Program-made: the position numbers and the translations under genes | Notes under the pieces: generated by a model | Seen by the model: the letters and a program-made list of their open reading frames with translations, nothing else | What the model was told of the DNA's origin: nothing | The model's database searches: none | DNA from: Schaalia sp. JY-X169 | GTDB lineage: Bacteria > Actinomycetota > Actinomycetes > Actinomycetales > Actinomycetaceae | DNA length: 64,000 bases | Assembly: GCF_014069575.1 (NCBI RefSeq) | Contig: NZ_CP059675.1 | Location: 2,318,168-2,382,167 of the forward strand | Direction: 5' to 3' | In this document: positions 8,439-16,376 of the stretch, piece after piece | How positions within the stretch are numbered: position 1 is the first letter of the stretch | How the letters are laid out: each line of letters starts with the position of its first letter

Positions 8439-9932
8439 GTGACCACCATGCCAACCCAGGGACTCCCTCCCTTCAGTGCTGACCCAGATGCAGACCGCGG
8501 ATGGGCACTGTCCCCCCTTGATGGACGCTACCGCGCACAGACGCACCGTTTGGCCAACTACCTGTCCGAGGACGCAATCAATCGACTGCGTATCTACATT
8601 GAAGTTGAGTGGCTGGTCTTTATCTCGACCAACGACCTTGTCGACGGTCTGCCTCCACTTTCCGCTGAAGACATCGCCTACCTGCGAAGCTTGCCCGCGG
8701 ATTTCACGGATGACCGTCGCGCACGCCTTGCGGCCCTTGAGGCGCAGACACGCCACGACGTCAAGGCCGTTGAGTACCTGGTTCGCGAACACATTCTTGC
8801 CCACAGTTCCGATGAGGTCGAGGCCGCTACCCCTTCCGCCCTCGACCGCTACGCCGAGGCCGTCCACCTGCTGTGTACATCTGAAGACATCAACAACCTC
8901 TCAGTGGCCCTGGGGGTCCGCGGTGCCGTCGAGGACGTGTGGCTTCCTGCCGCACAGGGCCTGGTGAGAGGGCTTTCCGAGATGGCACAGCAACTTGGCG
9001 ACGCTCCAATGCTGGCGAGGACACACGGGCAGAGCGCCACCCCCACCACTGTGGGCAAAGAACTTGGTGTTTTCGTCTGGAGGCTGCAGCGCGCCCTCAA
9101 ACGCATCGAAAAAGCTGAGTACCTGGGGAAGTTCAACGGGGCGACGGGAACTTATTCGGCGCACGTTGTGGCGCTTCCAAACGTCGACTGGCTTACGACC
9201 AGTCGTAGCTTTGTGCAGGGCTTGGGTTTGACATGGAACCCTCTCACAACCCAGATTGAGTCCCACGACTGGCAGTCCGAACTCTATTCCGACATCACGC
9301 GTTTCAACCGCATCGCTCACAACCTTGCGACAGACATGTGGACATACATTTCGTTGGGATACTTCAAGCAGGAGCTCGCCGCCCAGGGGTCCACAGGTTC
9401 ATCAACCATGCCCCACAAAGTGAACCCGATCCGCTTCGAGAATGCCGAATCGAACCTGGAACTCTCAAATGGCGTCCTCGACGTCCTCGTCCAAGCCCTG
9501 TCTACATCGCGTATGCAGCGCGACCTTTCAGACTCTTCCACCCAAAGGAACATCGGGGTTGGACTGGGATATTCGCTGGTTGCGATTGATAATCTGGTTC
9601 GAGGGTTAGCGGGACTCACGGCCAACGTGTCCCTACTTGCCGAAGAGCTGGATGCTCACTGGGAGGTGGTCTCTGAAGCGATTCAACAGGGACTCCGAGT
9701 CGCGGAACTCCAGGATGCCCAGAGCAGCTCAGGTGTCGCGCAGGACAGGGAAGCCACACTTGGACCCTACGAGCTCCTCAAGGCCGCAACGCGGGGACGC
9801 ACTGTCTCTCAAGACGACATGCTTGAGGTCATCAATCACGCCGATTTGCCAGACGATCTAGCGGAGCGCCTCCGCAACCTCACACCGGCGACCTACACGG
9901 GCTTGGCTGCCCGTCTGGTCGACCTTCTCTAG
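8439..9932 (+). CDS. purB: Adenylosuccinate lyase
   Basis: Catalyses two fumarate-releasing steps of purine synthesis: SAICAR to AICAR and adenylosuccinate to AMP. It has 497 residues. The fumarase/aspartase superfamily signature GSSTMPHKVNP (bases ~9396-9428) and the N-terminal SPLDGRYR typical of the E. coli-type PurB are present. Start: GTG at 8439 with GGAG at 8430-8433 (5-nt spacing); ATG at 8448 is the alternative. The stop codon TAG lies within the repeat word CTAGTCGGCTCCG. Confidence 0.96.
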   Translation: MTTMPTQGLPPFSADPDADRGWALSPLDGRYRAQTHRLANYLSEDAINRLRIYIEVEWLVFISTNDLVDGLPPLSAEDIAYLRSLPADFTDDRRARLAALEAQTRHDVKAVEYLVREHILAHSSDEVEAATPSALDRYAEAVHLLCTSEDINNLSVALGVRGAVEDVWLPAAQGLVRGLSEMAQQLGDAPMLARTHGQSATPTTVGKELGVFVWRLQRALKRIEKAEYLGKFNGATGTYSAHVVALPNVDWLTTSRSFVQGLGLTWNPLTTQIESHDWQSELYSDITRFNRIAHNLATDMWTYISLGYFKQELAAQGSTGSSTMPHKVNPIRFENAESNLELSNGVLDVLVQALSTSRMQRDLSDSSTQRNIGVGLGYSLVAIDNLVRGLAGLTANVSLLAEELDAHWEVVSEAIQQGLRVAELQDAQSSSGVAQDREATLGPYELLKAATRGRTVSQDDMLEVINHADLPDDLAERLRNLTPATYTGLAARLVDLL

Positions 9933-9941
9933 TCGGCTCCG
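9929..9941 (+). repeat. TCGGCTCC-family repeat word at the purB 3' end
   Basis: The 13-mer CTAGTCGGCTCCG occurs here and again at 20489-20501 in the 98-bp repeat; a variant CTAGTCGGCTCG is at 38971. The following bases (CTGGCACA) also resemble the end of the 98-bp repeat with three bases missing. It spans the purB stop codon and lies in a 39-bp convergent gap. Probably a truncated member of the family. Confidence 0.5.
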
Positions 9942-9971
9942 TCTGGCACAGCTCCCCGGCAGGCAGTCCTC

Positions 9972-10565
9972 TTACGGGTGCCAATCGGGGTCAGCTAGAG
10001 GAGCACCAAAACGCTGATAGAGGTCCTCCACCCGCGCAATTTCGTCCTCGAACCCCAAGGTGGTCATGTCGGCGACAGTGATTGCCTTGGCGCCCTCATC
10101 CCCCGTGTTCTCGAAAACGATCCGCCCACGCACCGCCACCGGGGCTATCTCCGGGTTGTCCCACGCCACCAGTACGGCACGGTCCAAAAGGTCTGAAAGC
10201 AGACCCGATAAGGTCTTCTGTTCCGCTTCAGAGTAGGCCCTAAGCTCCTCGATTGTCGCCATCATGACCACGTCAAGAGAGAGGAGAAGCGGCTTACCGA
10301 AGCTCTCGTCCAAATCAACCTTGACCACGACCCTCGCGCCCTCGGGCAGCATTTTAAGGAGGGGGCTCAGCCTGAGTTTCTCTCTGACAACCAAACGGAT
10401 GCGTTCAGTCCGGCCCGGAACCGGGGTCGGTTTGACGTTGCCCAACAGATTCTTGACAGTCCCCGCCGCCACGGCCAGGCCCGCACGCGGCGCATATCTG
10501 CTCAGGTCCCGCAGAGGACGGACCAGTTTCAGGTCAAGGACCCATTCACCCAATCGTCGAGGCAT
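9972..10565 (-). CDS. Unrecognised 197-residue protein downstream of hydrolase paralogue
   Basis: I do not recognise the family. The product begins MPRRLGEWVLDLKLVRPLRD, is basic in its first 70 residues and then has an alternating strand/helix pattern with VVVKVDLDESFGKPLLLSLD and an acidic C-terminus (EDEIARVEDLYQRFG). There is no signal peptide or clear membrane span. Its start overlaps the end of the hydrolase gene (10546-12126) by 20 bp, so the two are very likely co-translated and may act together. It converges on purB. An upstream start at 10613 would extend the overlap and is less likely. Confidence 0.6.
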   Translation of the reverse strand: MPRRLGEWVLDLKLVRPLRDLSRYAPRAGLAVAAGTVKNLLGNVKPTPVPGRTERIRLVVREKLRLSPLLKMLPEGARVVVKVDLDESFGKPLLLSLDVVMMATIEELRAYSEAEQKTLSGLLSDLLDRAVLVAWDNPEIAPVAVRGRIVFENTGDEGAKAITVADMTTLGFEDEIARVEDLYQRFGAPLADPDWHP

Positions 10566-12126
10566 TCTCTTCCTCCCCGTTGTCTCGGTTTGCTTCGTCC
10601 CCGGCTCCCTCAATCAATCTTGTTGCTGCAGTCACCACATCAGAACTTGCGACCACGCTTGTCACGTGACCGGCAAGTTCCCCGATGCGTTCCACGGCTG
10701 GCCTAGCAACCTCTTCGTCGATCAGCACCTCGCTGTCATAGCGCACGGGTTGCCATCCGGTCGGAGCAGCCACGTCAAACATGTTGGTCCACGGGTGGCG
10801 GTCGACCTCACTACGCAACTCCTGCCACACATAGAGATGGAAAACCCGCGAGGGTTCACCGTCCTTGGGGAGGTAGTCCTGGAGTGCGCCCACCGCCTTG
10901 CCAATTCGCCCAAATGGCGCGACTATCCTCTGGCGTTCCATCCTTCGCACGGTTTCCGTGTAGGTCGAGGACGAATGCGCGTAGAAGAGTGGGTTCATGC
11001 GAGGTGCGTGCAATTTGCGCTGAACTGTCACGCGTTGATCAAGGTTGCGTCGCGGTGTGCCATCAAGCGAGGGAACAATGTCTTGGTCGTGTTCGACCGC
11101 AACCGCCACCACGTCATCACGTAACCGCAAGCGTCGTGTTGGTGAACCCAGTGTGAGGATGCGGTCGACCTTTACTCCAACTTCCTCGACCGGCGTGGCG
11201 GCAAGCGCCGCGGCAATCATCCCCCCTTGAGAGTGGCCGCAGATGAAGACCTTCTCTTCAGCCATCGCCTCTGGCGCGATACCGTCCCGATACATTGCTG
11301 TGCGGATGGCATCGATGGTTCCCCGCCGCATCGCGTTGGGCATGTTCAACTCTTCGCGCAGGTTCGCTTCCAAGTCGGCGGGGTTCGGCTGGGTCGCGTA
11401 CTCCGCGTGGTCTGTTCCTGGCAGTGAGACTAGCCAGCGCCGAGTCGCGCCCTCGCCCACCCTTGTCACCTTGATGCTCTGACCGTAGGCGCGGGCCCAG
11501 TAGAGGTCGTCAATATCTGCCGCCATGTCCCGCAGGGATGTCGGGGCGCCGTAGCGGCGCACCCCCGGCTTCGGGTGGCCTGGATCCAAGTCCAGGGGTG
11601 CCTCAGGGTTGGCGCTGTCCCACCACAGCCTTGTTAGGACACGGCCGCCCTTGAAGTAGCCGAGGGTTTTCCCTGCGGCCAGTCCCGTCACCATCAAAGC
11701 GTCGTACCCGGTTGCGGGGATTGCTTTGAGATTTCTTGCGGCCCGCCCCTCAGGATCTAGGCCCAGAACGACTTGAACCCGCAGAATACGGGCGCCGAAG
11801 TAGGCGATTTCTCTGCCAAGTTTGCTAAGGGTTCGCACCGTAACCGTATCGAGGCCGGGGTTGTCAAAGTAGATGTGCTGCATCTGAGAGAACACGGCGT
11901 CACCGGATTGGCGTGCACGCTCCTCCAACGTGGATCGCACCAGTGGGTCCCTGCTGAACACGAGTGAAGAAACAGCGGATACTGCAACGCTCTTTGCAAG
12001 GGGCCGAACCAAGACGTTCAAGTGGTCCCACAGAACCCTCTGGGAAACTGCCTGCGGGACACGGCGTAGGGGATAGTAGTGTTCCACTTCATCCTCTCCG
12101 TCGGCTGCCCCAATCGTATAGGTCAT
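10546..12126 (-). CDS. Alpha/beta-hydrolase (lipase-like), paralogue of the 6378-8036 product
   Basis: A 526-residue protein with an apparently complete lipase-type triad in the order expected for class 3-like lipases: CGHSQGG (Ser), EHDQDIVPSLDG (Asp in D-I-V-P) and FYAHSSSTY (His). The same three blocks occur in the hydrolase at 6378-8036, as does a preceding GT(D/Q)...NP(A/Q)DxxxNL region, so the two are diverged paralogues on either side of purB. The N-terminal half (residues 1-230) differs from the paralogue, with helices but no WXG-like turn, signal peptide or clear membrane span. Start taken at ATG 12126; an upstream in-frame extension has no clear ribosome site. Substrate unknown. Confidence 0.7.
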   Translation of the reverse strand: MTYTIGAADGEDEVEHYYPLRRVPQAVSQRVLWDHLNVLVRPLAKSVAVSAVSSLVFSRDPLVRSTLEERARQSGDAVFSQMQHIYFDNPGLDTVTVRTLSKLGREIAYFGARILRVQVVLGLDPEGRAARNLKAIPATGYDALMVTGLAAGKTLGYFKGGRVLTRLWWDSANPEAPLDLDPGHPKPGVRRYGAPTSLRDMAADIDDLYWARAYGQSIKVTRVGEGATRRWLVSLPGTDHAEYATQPNPADLEANLREELNMPNAMRRGTIDAIRTAMYRDGIAPEAMAEEKVFICGHSQGGMIAAALAATPVEEVGVKVDRILTLGSPTRRLRLRDDVVAVAVEHDQDIVPSLDGTPRRNLDQRVTVQRKLHAPRMNPLFYAHSSSTYTETVRRMERQRIVAPFGRIGKAVGALQDYLPKDGEPSRVFHLYVWQELRSEVDRHPWTNMFDVAAPTGWQPVRYDSEVLIDEEVARPAVERIGELAGHVTSVVASSDVVTAATRLIEGAGDEANRDNGEEENASTIG

Positions 12127-12251
12127 GGGAGCCGCAGGCCTGACTTCACCCCCAGCAACAGTTCGCCTTGAGCATTGAGCTCTGGAGCATGTCGGAGGGC
12201 GTGGGTATCGTTGGGGGTGAGCGAACACCGCTCCCGACGAAAGGACCCACC

Positions 12252-12491
12252 GTGGAACAGATTGATCGCACTACAGAGTTGTATGTGGATGGACTGACTT
12301 GCGGGCACTGCGTTGCAAGCGTGACGGAAGAGGTCTCAGAGGTGCCGGGCGTAAAGAACGTCGAAGTTATTCTCAACGCAGGTGGAACATCCAGAGTCAC
12401 GGTCGTTTCCGATGTGCTCCTTGATGATGAAGCCCTGCGTGATGCTGTCTCCGAGGCCGGATACGTGCTCAAGGAAATTAGGCGCGACTAA
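12252..12491 (+). CDS. copZ: Copper chaperone / HMA-domain protein
   Basis: A 79-residue single heavy-metal-associated domain with the metal site GLTCGHC (CxxC) near residues 12-18, followed by the ferredoxin-like fold typical of CopZ. It would carry Cu(I) in the cytosol to the ATPase encoded 1 bp downstream. Start: GTG at 12252 preceded by AAAGGA; the frame is open to 12168 but that adds an atypical N-terminus. No CsoR or CopY regulator is in the window. Confidence 0.88.
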   Translation: MEQIDRTTELYVDGLTCGHCVASVTEEVSEVPGVKNVEVILNAGGTSRVTVVSDVLLDDEALRDAVSEAGYVLKEIRRD

Positions 12492-12492
12492 T

Positions 12493-14949
12493 ATGGAGAC
12501 TCTTTACGATTCCACGCCCCGGGTGGGTGAGGACGCGTCAGCTCGGGCCCAGGCACTACGAACCCGCTTCTTTGTCGCGCTCCCATTGGGAATCGTCATC
12601 ATGGTGGTTTCGATGGTTCAACCACTGCAGTTTCCTGGCTGGCAATGGGTGATTGCTGCCCTCACCCTCCCTGTCGTGACCTGGTGTGCTTGGCCTTTCC
12701 ATAAAGCTGCCTTCATGGCTCTGCGTCATGGTTCAACCACCATGGACACCCTGGTGAGCCTGGGCATTGTCGCCTCTGCAGGATGGAGCTACTGGGCACT
12801 CCTTTTCGGCGGAGCAGGCGAAATCGGCATGAAGATGAGCATGACGCTCATTCCGCGTCTGGACCACTCGGCTCACTCGGGTCACGCTGAACTCTACTTT
12901 GAGGCCGCCGCGATGATTGTCGTGTTCCTTCTGGCCGGGCGCTGGGCTGAGGCTCGAACGCGTTATCGCGCCGGGGACGCCCTGAGAAAGCTCTTGGACT
13001 TGGGGGCCAAAGAGGCAACTTTGGTCACGTGGACTGCCGCTGGGCAACGCTTAGAAACAACCGTTCCGGCACGCAGCCTCAAGGTCGATGACTACTTCCT
13101 GGTCCGCCCGGGAGAGAAGGTCGCGACCGACGGCATCGTCACAGAAGGTGCCTCGGCGATCGATACCTCCCTGCTCACTGGGGAATCCCTTCCCCAAGAT
13201 GTCACCATTCACGATGATGTCACCGGTGGAACAATCAACACGTGGGGTGCGCTCGTTGTCAAAGCGACCCGCGTTGGTGAGGAAACCACGCTGGCTCAAA
13301 TCGGAAGAATGGTGTCTGACGCGCAGGCAACCAAGGCCCCCGTTCAGAGGCTCGCAGACCGGGTCTCCGCGGTCTTCGTCCCAATCATCATTGCGATCTC
13401 CTTCCTCACACTGATCGTCTGGATCGGTCTTGGGAACCCATTGCAGGCAGCGTTCACAGCTGCTGTCTCGGTACTGGTGGTCGCGTGCCCTTGCGCCCTC
13501 GGACTTGCCACACCCACTGCCCTTCTAGTCGGGTCGGGACGCGCATCGCAACTTGGAATCCTTATCCGTAACGCAGAGGTATTGGAACAGACCAGGACGA
13601 TCACCACCGCCGTCCTCGACAAAACCGGCACGGTCACCAGTGGCGTGCTTTCCATCGACGAGGTTCTGCCCGCAGCACCTGATCAGGATGAAGAATCTCT
13701 TTTGGCTCTGGGGGCTGCTGTGGAAGCAGGATCTGAGCATCCACTCGCCAAGGCTATCTACCGGACGGCAGCAGAACGTGGTTTGCAAATGCCAAGTATC
13801 AGCGCATTCGCTAACCACGCAGGCAAGGGCGTTTCAGCGAGTCTGGGCAGTGGGAACGACGCTGTCGTCCTCGTCGGTGGTTCAAGGTGGTTGGCTAAGC
13901 ACGGTATCGCGCTGCCTGTTGGACTGGCGGACCAGCAGGCCTCGTTTGAGGATTCGGGGGCGACTGTGGTCGCTGTTGTCTCGGCACCCGCCTCAAATTT
14001 TGTGGCCAACGGTGATCTGCAATCCGGGGAGGAACTCTCGACAGATTCCCTGGAAGGTCTACTTGACCAGACTCTGGAAGCAAGCCACCTAGCGCAGGTC
14101 ACCATGGGTGTCACCGGAATGACCTGCGCGTCGTGCGTGGGGCGGGTTGAACGTAAACTCAAGAAGCTCCCAGGCGTATCGGCACAGGTCAACTTGGCTA
14201 CTGAGACAGCAATGATCACGCTGGATCAGGACTACTCCGACAGGGAGCTTGAGGACGTTGTGGCCGCAGCCGGTTATGGCGGAACCGTTCAGCGTCGCGA
14301 GAACCTGGAGGCCGCCCCGCTCGGCGCGCCAGACACACCCCCACAACGCGAGCGAGTCCTTCCCGAGAAGATCACGGGAGCGGTAGTTCTGGGTTTGATC
14401 GTGTTGCGTGACACCATCAAACCTGACTCGGCCGAAGCGATTGCGGAACTGGCCAGTCTTGGAATCAACTCCGTCCTTCTGTCCGGGGACAACACTGCGG
14501 CGGCCCGGCACGTCGCATCCCAGGTGGGGATAACTGAGGTGCGGGCTGAGGTACTTCCATCAGAGAAGAGGGACGAGGTCGAGCGGCTGCAAAATGAGGG
14601 GAAAACTGTTGTCATGATCGGAGACGGCGTCAATGATGCCGCTGCGATGGCTCAGGCTTCCAAACGGGGCCTGGGGATGGCTATGGGATCCGGCACGGAT
14701 GTGGCGATGGCTGTTGCCGACATAACCTTGGTGAACTCGGATTTGCGCTCCGCGCCCCGCGCGATTCGCATCTCACGCAAGACACTACGCGTTATCAAGG
14801 GGAACCTGTTCTGGGCTTTCTTCTACAATCTGCTGGCCGTGCCGTTGGCTGTCTTGGGACTGCTGAATCCGATGATTGCGGCGGCTGCGATGGCGTTCTC
14901 TTCGGTGTTCGTGGTTGCCAACTCGCTGCGGTTGCGCACAGCGGGCTAG
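12493..14949 (+). CDS. copA: Cu(I)-exporting P1B-type ATPase with internal metal-binding domain
   Basis: An 818-residue heavy-metal ATPase. It lacks an N-terminal metal-binding domain. Landmarks: His/Met-rich loop near residue 125, LTGES actuator motif, CPC in the membrane (332-334), DKTGT with phosphorylated Asp376, HP (416-417), SGDN (664-667) and GDGVND (710-715). The unusual part is an HMA domain with GMTCASC (C545, C548) lying between the N-domain and the hinge: about 129 extra residues (roughly 498-626) sit between GATVVAVVS and GAVVLGLIVLRDTIKP, which are adjacent in ordinary CopA. ATG at 12493 lies 1 bp after copZ, so the genes are coupled. Copper specificity follows from CPC and copZ. 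Confidence 0.93.
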   Translation: METLYDSTPRVGEDASARAQALRTRFFVALPLGIVIMVVSMVQPLQFPGWQWVIAALTLPVVTWCAWPFHKAAFMALRHGSTTMDTLVSLGIVASAGWSYWALLFGGAGEIGMKMSMTLIPRLDHSAHSGHAELYFEAAAMIVVFLLAGRWAEARTRYRAGDALRKLLDLGAKEATLVTWTAAGQRLETTVPARSLKVDDYFLVRPGEKVATDGIVTEGASAIDTSLLTGESLPQDVTIHDDVTGGTINTWGALVVKATRVGEETTLAQIGRMVSDAQATKAPVQRLADRVSAVFVPIIIAISFLTLIVWIGLGNPLQAAFTAAVSVLVVACPCALGLATPTALLVGSGRASQLGILIRNAEVLEQTRTITTAVLDKTGTVTSGVLSIDEVLPAAPDQDEESLLALGAAVEAGSEHPLAKAIYRTAAERGLQMPSISAFANHAGKGVSASLGSGNDAVVLVGGSRWLAKHGIALPVGLADQQASFEDSGATVVAVVSAPASNFVANGDLQSGEELSTDSLEGLLDQTLEASHLAQVTMGVTGMTCASCVGRVERKLKKLPGVSAQVNLATETAMITLDQDYSDRELEDVVAAAGYGGTVQRRENLEAAPLGAPDTPPQRERVLPEKITGAVVLGLIVLRDTIKPDSAEAIAELASLGINSVLLSGDNTAAARHVASQVGITEVRAEVLPSEKRDEVERLQNEGKTVVMIGDGVNDAAAMAQASKRGLGMAMGSGTDVAMAVADITLVNSDLRSAPRAIRISRKTLRVIKGNLFWAFFYNLLAVPLAVLGLLNPMIAAAAMAFSSVFVVANSLRLRTAG

Positions 14950-15031
14950 CGAAACCCGACCCGGGACCAAGCAAGCCCCACGTGACCCAAGAGACCCCCG
15001 CGTGGCCCGTGACCGGTCGGAATCCTGTCCC

Positions 15032-15183
15032 TAACGTTGCCGCCGTCGCCTACGGTTGCCGCAATCACGTAGGGTTGCCGCCGTCGCCTAAGGTTGCCCG
15101 CCGCACGAACGGGGGCAACCTTACGTGACCTCGGCAACCTTAGGCTTGCTGGAAGAGTGGGGAGGTGCCCCTCGCAACCCTAC
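15032..15183. repeat. 19-bp-period TAAGGTTGCC array in convergent gap
   Basis: Four consecutive 19-bp units in plus orientation start at 15032, 15051, 15070 and 15089 (for example TAGGGTTGCCGCCGTCGCC). Three copies of the inverted core GGCAACC(T/C)TA follow at 15114, 15133 and about 15174; the first two are again exactly 19 bp apart. The last copy contains the stop codon of the glycosyltransferase gene. The array sits between the 3' ends of copA and that gene. It resembles neither CRISPR nor a known terminator; function unknown. Confidence 0.88.
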
Positions 15184-16049
15184 GAGAGGTCTGCGACCCT
15201 AGAAGAGGGCGGTGCCTCGGCCTCGTCCGTATCACCGGGCGGGCGCGCAGGCCCGGAGACCATTCCGTAGGGAATGCCCAAGCCCTGGCGGAGCTTCTCC
15301 AAGCGGTCAGCGCGTTTGATCCTGCGGGAGCGAAGACGCTTCGCCCTCACTGTCCACCAAATGTCGCCGCGCCGGGGCACAGCATAGTTGTCGCGCCGAC
15401 CGGCCTCGCCCCTGAACTCAAACGCACAGGGAACTTCAACAACCGTGAACCCCAACGAAATCAAGTCCACTGTCATTGCGACGTCCACGGCCAACCCGGT
15501 AGAAAAAGGCATTATGGCATTGACTGCTTCACGGGTTAGGCAACGATCCGAAGACAGCGGGTCGAACGTCAGCCACCCGGTAATTCCCCGAATCGTCTTG
15601 TAGGCCGCCTTCTCTGCGGCTCCACGGCGTCCCGACTTGGTCTCCTCTGGAATAACGCCGATCGCGCAAGCCGCGAGCTTGCTGTTGACCGCATCAACCA
15701 GCGCCGTTGCCTCAACTGCACTATCCCCAAGGTTCGGATCCAGGAAGAGCAGGTGACGCGCAGGCCAGTCGACACGATCACGCATCGCCACGACCTTGAC
15801 GCCTGTTTCCAGTGCAGATGCCCTTCCCCGAGGCACGGAGTGACGCACCACGACAGCACCAGCTCCCCTGGCTGCGTGAGCTGTATCGTCATCAGACCCG
15901 TCATCCACAACCACAATCAAATCCACATCCGGGATGGCGTAGCAGGCGCGCACAGTCGCAGGAATCGTCTCCCTGTCATCGCGCGCGGCAATAACAACAG
16001 CTACCCTCTGGGGCCCGGAACTCGCTGTGGAATGACTCACGCCGACCAT
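15180..16049 (-). CDS. Family 2 glycosyltransferase
   Basis: A 289-residue GT-A fold protein without clear membrane spans. Near the N-terminus VAVVIAARDDRETIPATV leads into the nucleotide-binding strand LIVVVDDGSDDDT; LLFLDPNLGD probably replaces the usual DxD metal site and is weaker than normal. The tail after residue 230 is basic then acidic. Donor and acceptor cannot be told. Start taken at ATG 16049 (GTG at 16040 is an alternative); the frame is open further but the extra residues look random. The stop codon overlaps the last unit of the TAAGGTTGCC array. Confidence 0.8.
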   Translation of the reverse strand: MVGVSHSTASSGPQRVAVVIAARDDRETIPATVRACYAIPDVDLIVVVDDGSDDDTAHAARGAGAVVVRHSVPRGRASALETGVKVVAMRDRVDWPARHLLFLDPNLGDSAVEATALVDAVNSKLAACAIGVIPEETKSGRRGAAEKAAYKTIRGITGWLTFDPLSSDRCLTREAVNAIMPFSTGLAVDVAMTVDLISLGFTVVEVPCAFEFRGEAGRRDNYAVPRRGDIWWTVRAKRLRSRRIKRADRLEKLRQGLGIPYGMVSGPARPPGDTDEAEAPPSSRVADLS

Positions 16050-16376
16050 CTTAGTCTTGTCCGCGGATAACTTCTCGGCTGCTCGCAAACGCCCTCGGCA
16101 AGGCTTGCTGCCGAAGGAGTCTTGAGGAGCTGCCGAGGGCATTCGAGTGACTAAGCAGCACCCCCGCCAAATGGAGATGCTTGGCAGCCAAAACCCCATA
16201 AAATGCAAACCCACGCAATCCCGCGCAAGCCCAAACCCCGCGGATTCGCCTCATCGAAGGCTCTTCGGTCGCCGCGCGGGACACCGCCACTAACTTCACT
16301 GCTGTGGCAGATTTCCAGCGTGAATTCACCGGTTTTCACGCCACAACAGTGCAGTTAGTAGCTGCTGACCGTCTAC
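16050..16376. other. 327-bp non-coding gap with inverted repeats
   Basis: Between the DUF5926 gene (3' end) and the glycosyltransferase gene (5' end), both on the minus strand. It contains a 10-bp inverted repeat (GCCCTCGGCA 16091-16100, complement 16131-16140) and the larger inverted repeat listed at 16289. I see no credible gene, and the short minus-strand frames here have no recognisable product. Confidence 0.6.
16289..16359. repeat. Imperfect inverted repeat downstream of the DUF5926 gene
   Basis: Arms of 20 bp (16289-16308 ACTAACTTCACTGCTGTGGC and 16340-16359) pair at 18 of 20 positions. Within them GCGTGAA/TTCACGC forms a second stem. It begins 18 bp beyond the DUF5926 stop codon on the minus strand but lacks a T-tract, so it may be an mRNA 3'-end structure or a palindromic repeat. 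Confidence 0.6.

Noticed and set aside
12382..12492. N-terminal extension of CopA overlapping copZ
   Set aside because: The extra 37 residues are read in a different frame from copZ and look random; ATG at 12493 is right after the copZ stop.
14950..15031. copA terminator
   Set aside because: No stem with a T-tract was found in these 80 bp.
15032..15183. CRISPR array
   Set aside because: Units are 19 bp with no unique spacers, occur in both orientations, and no cas genes are nearby.
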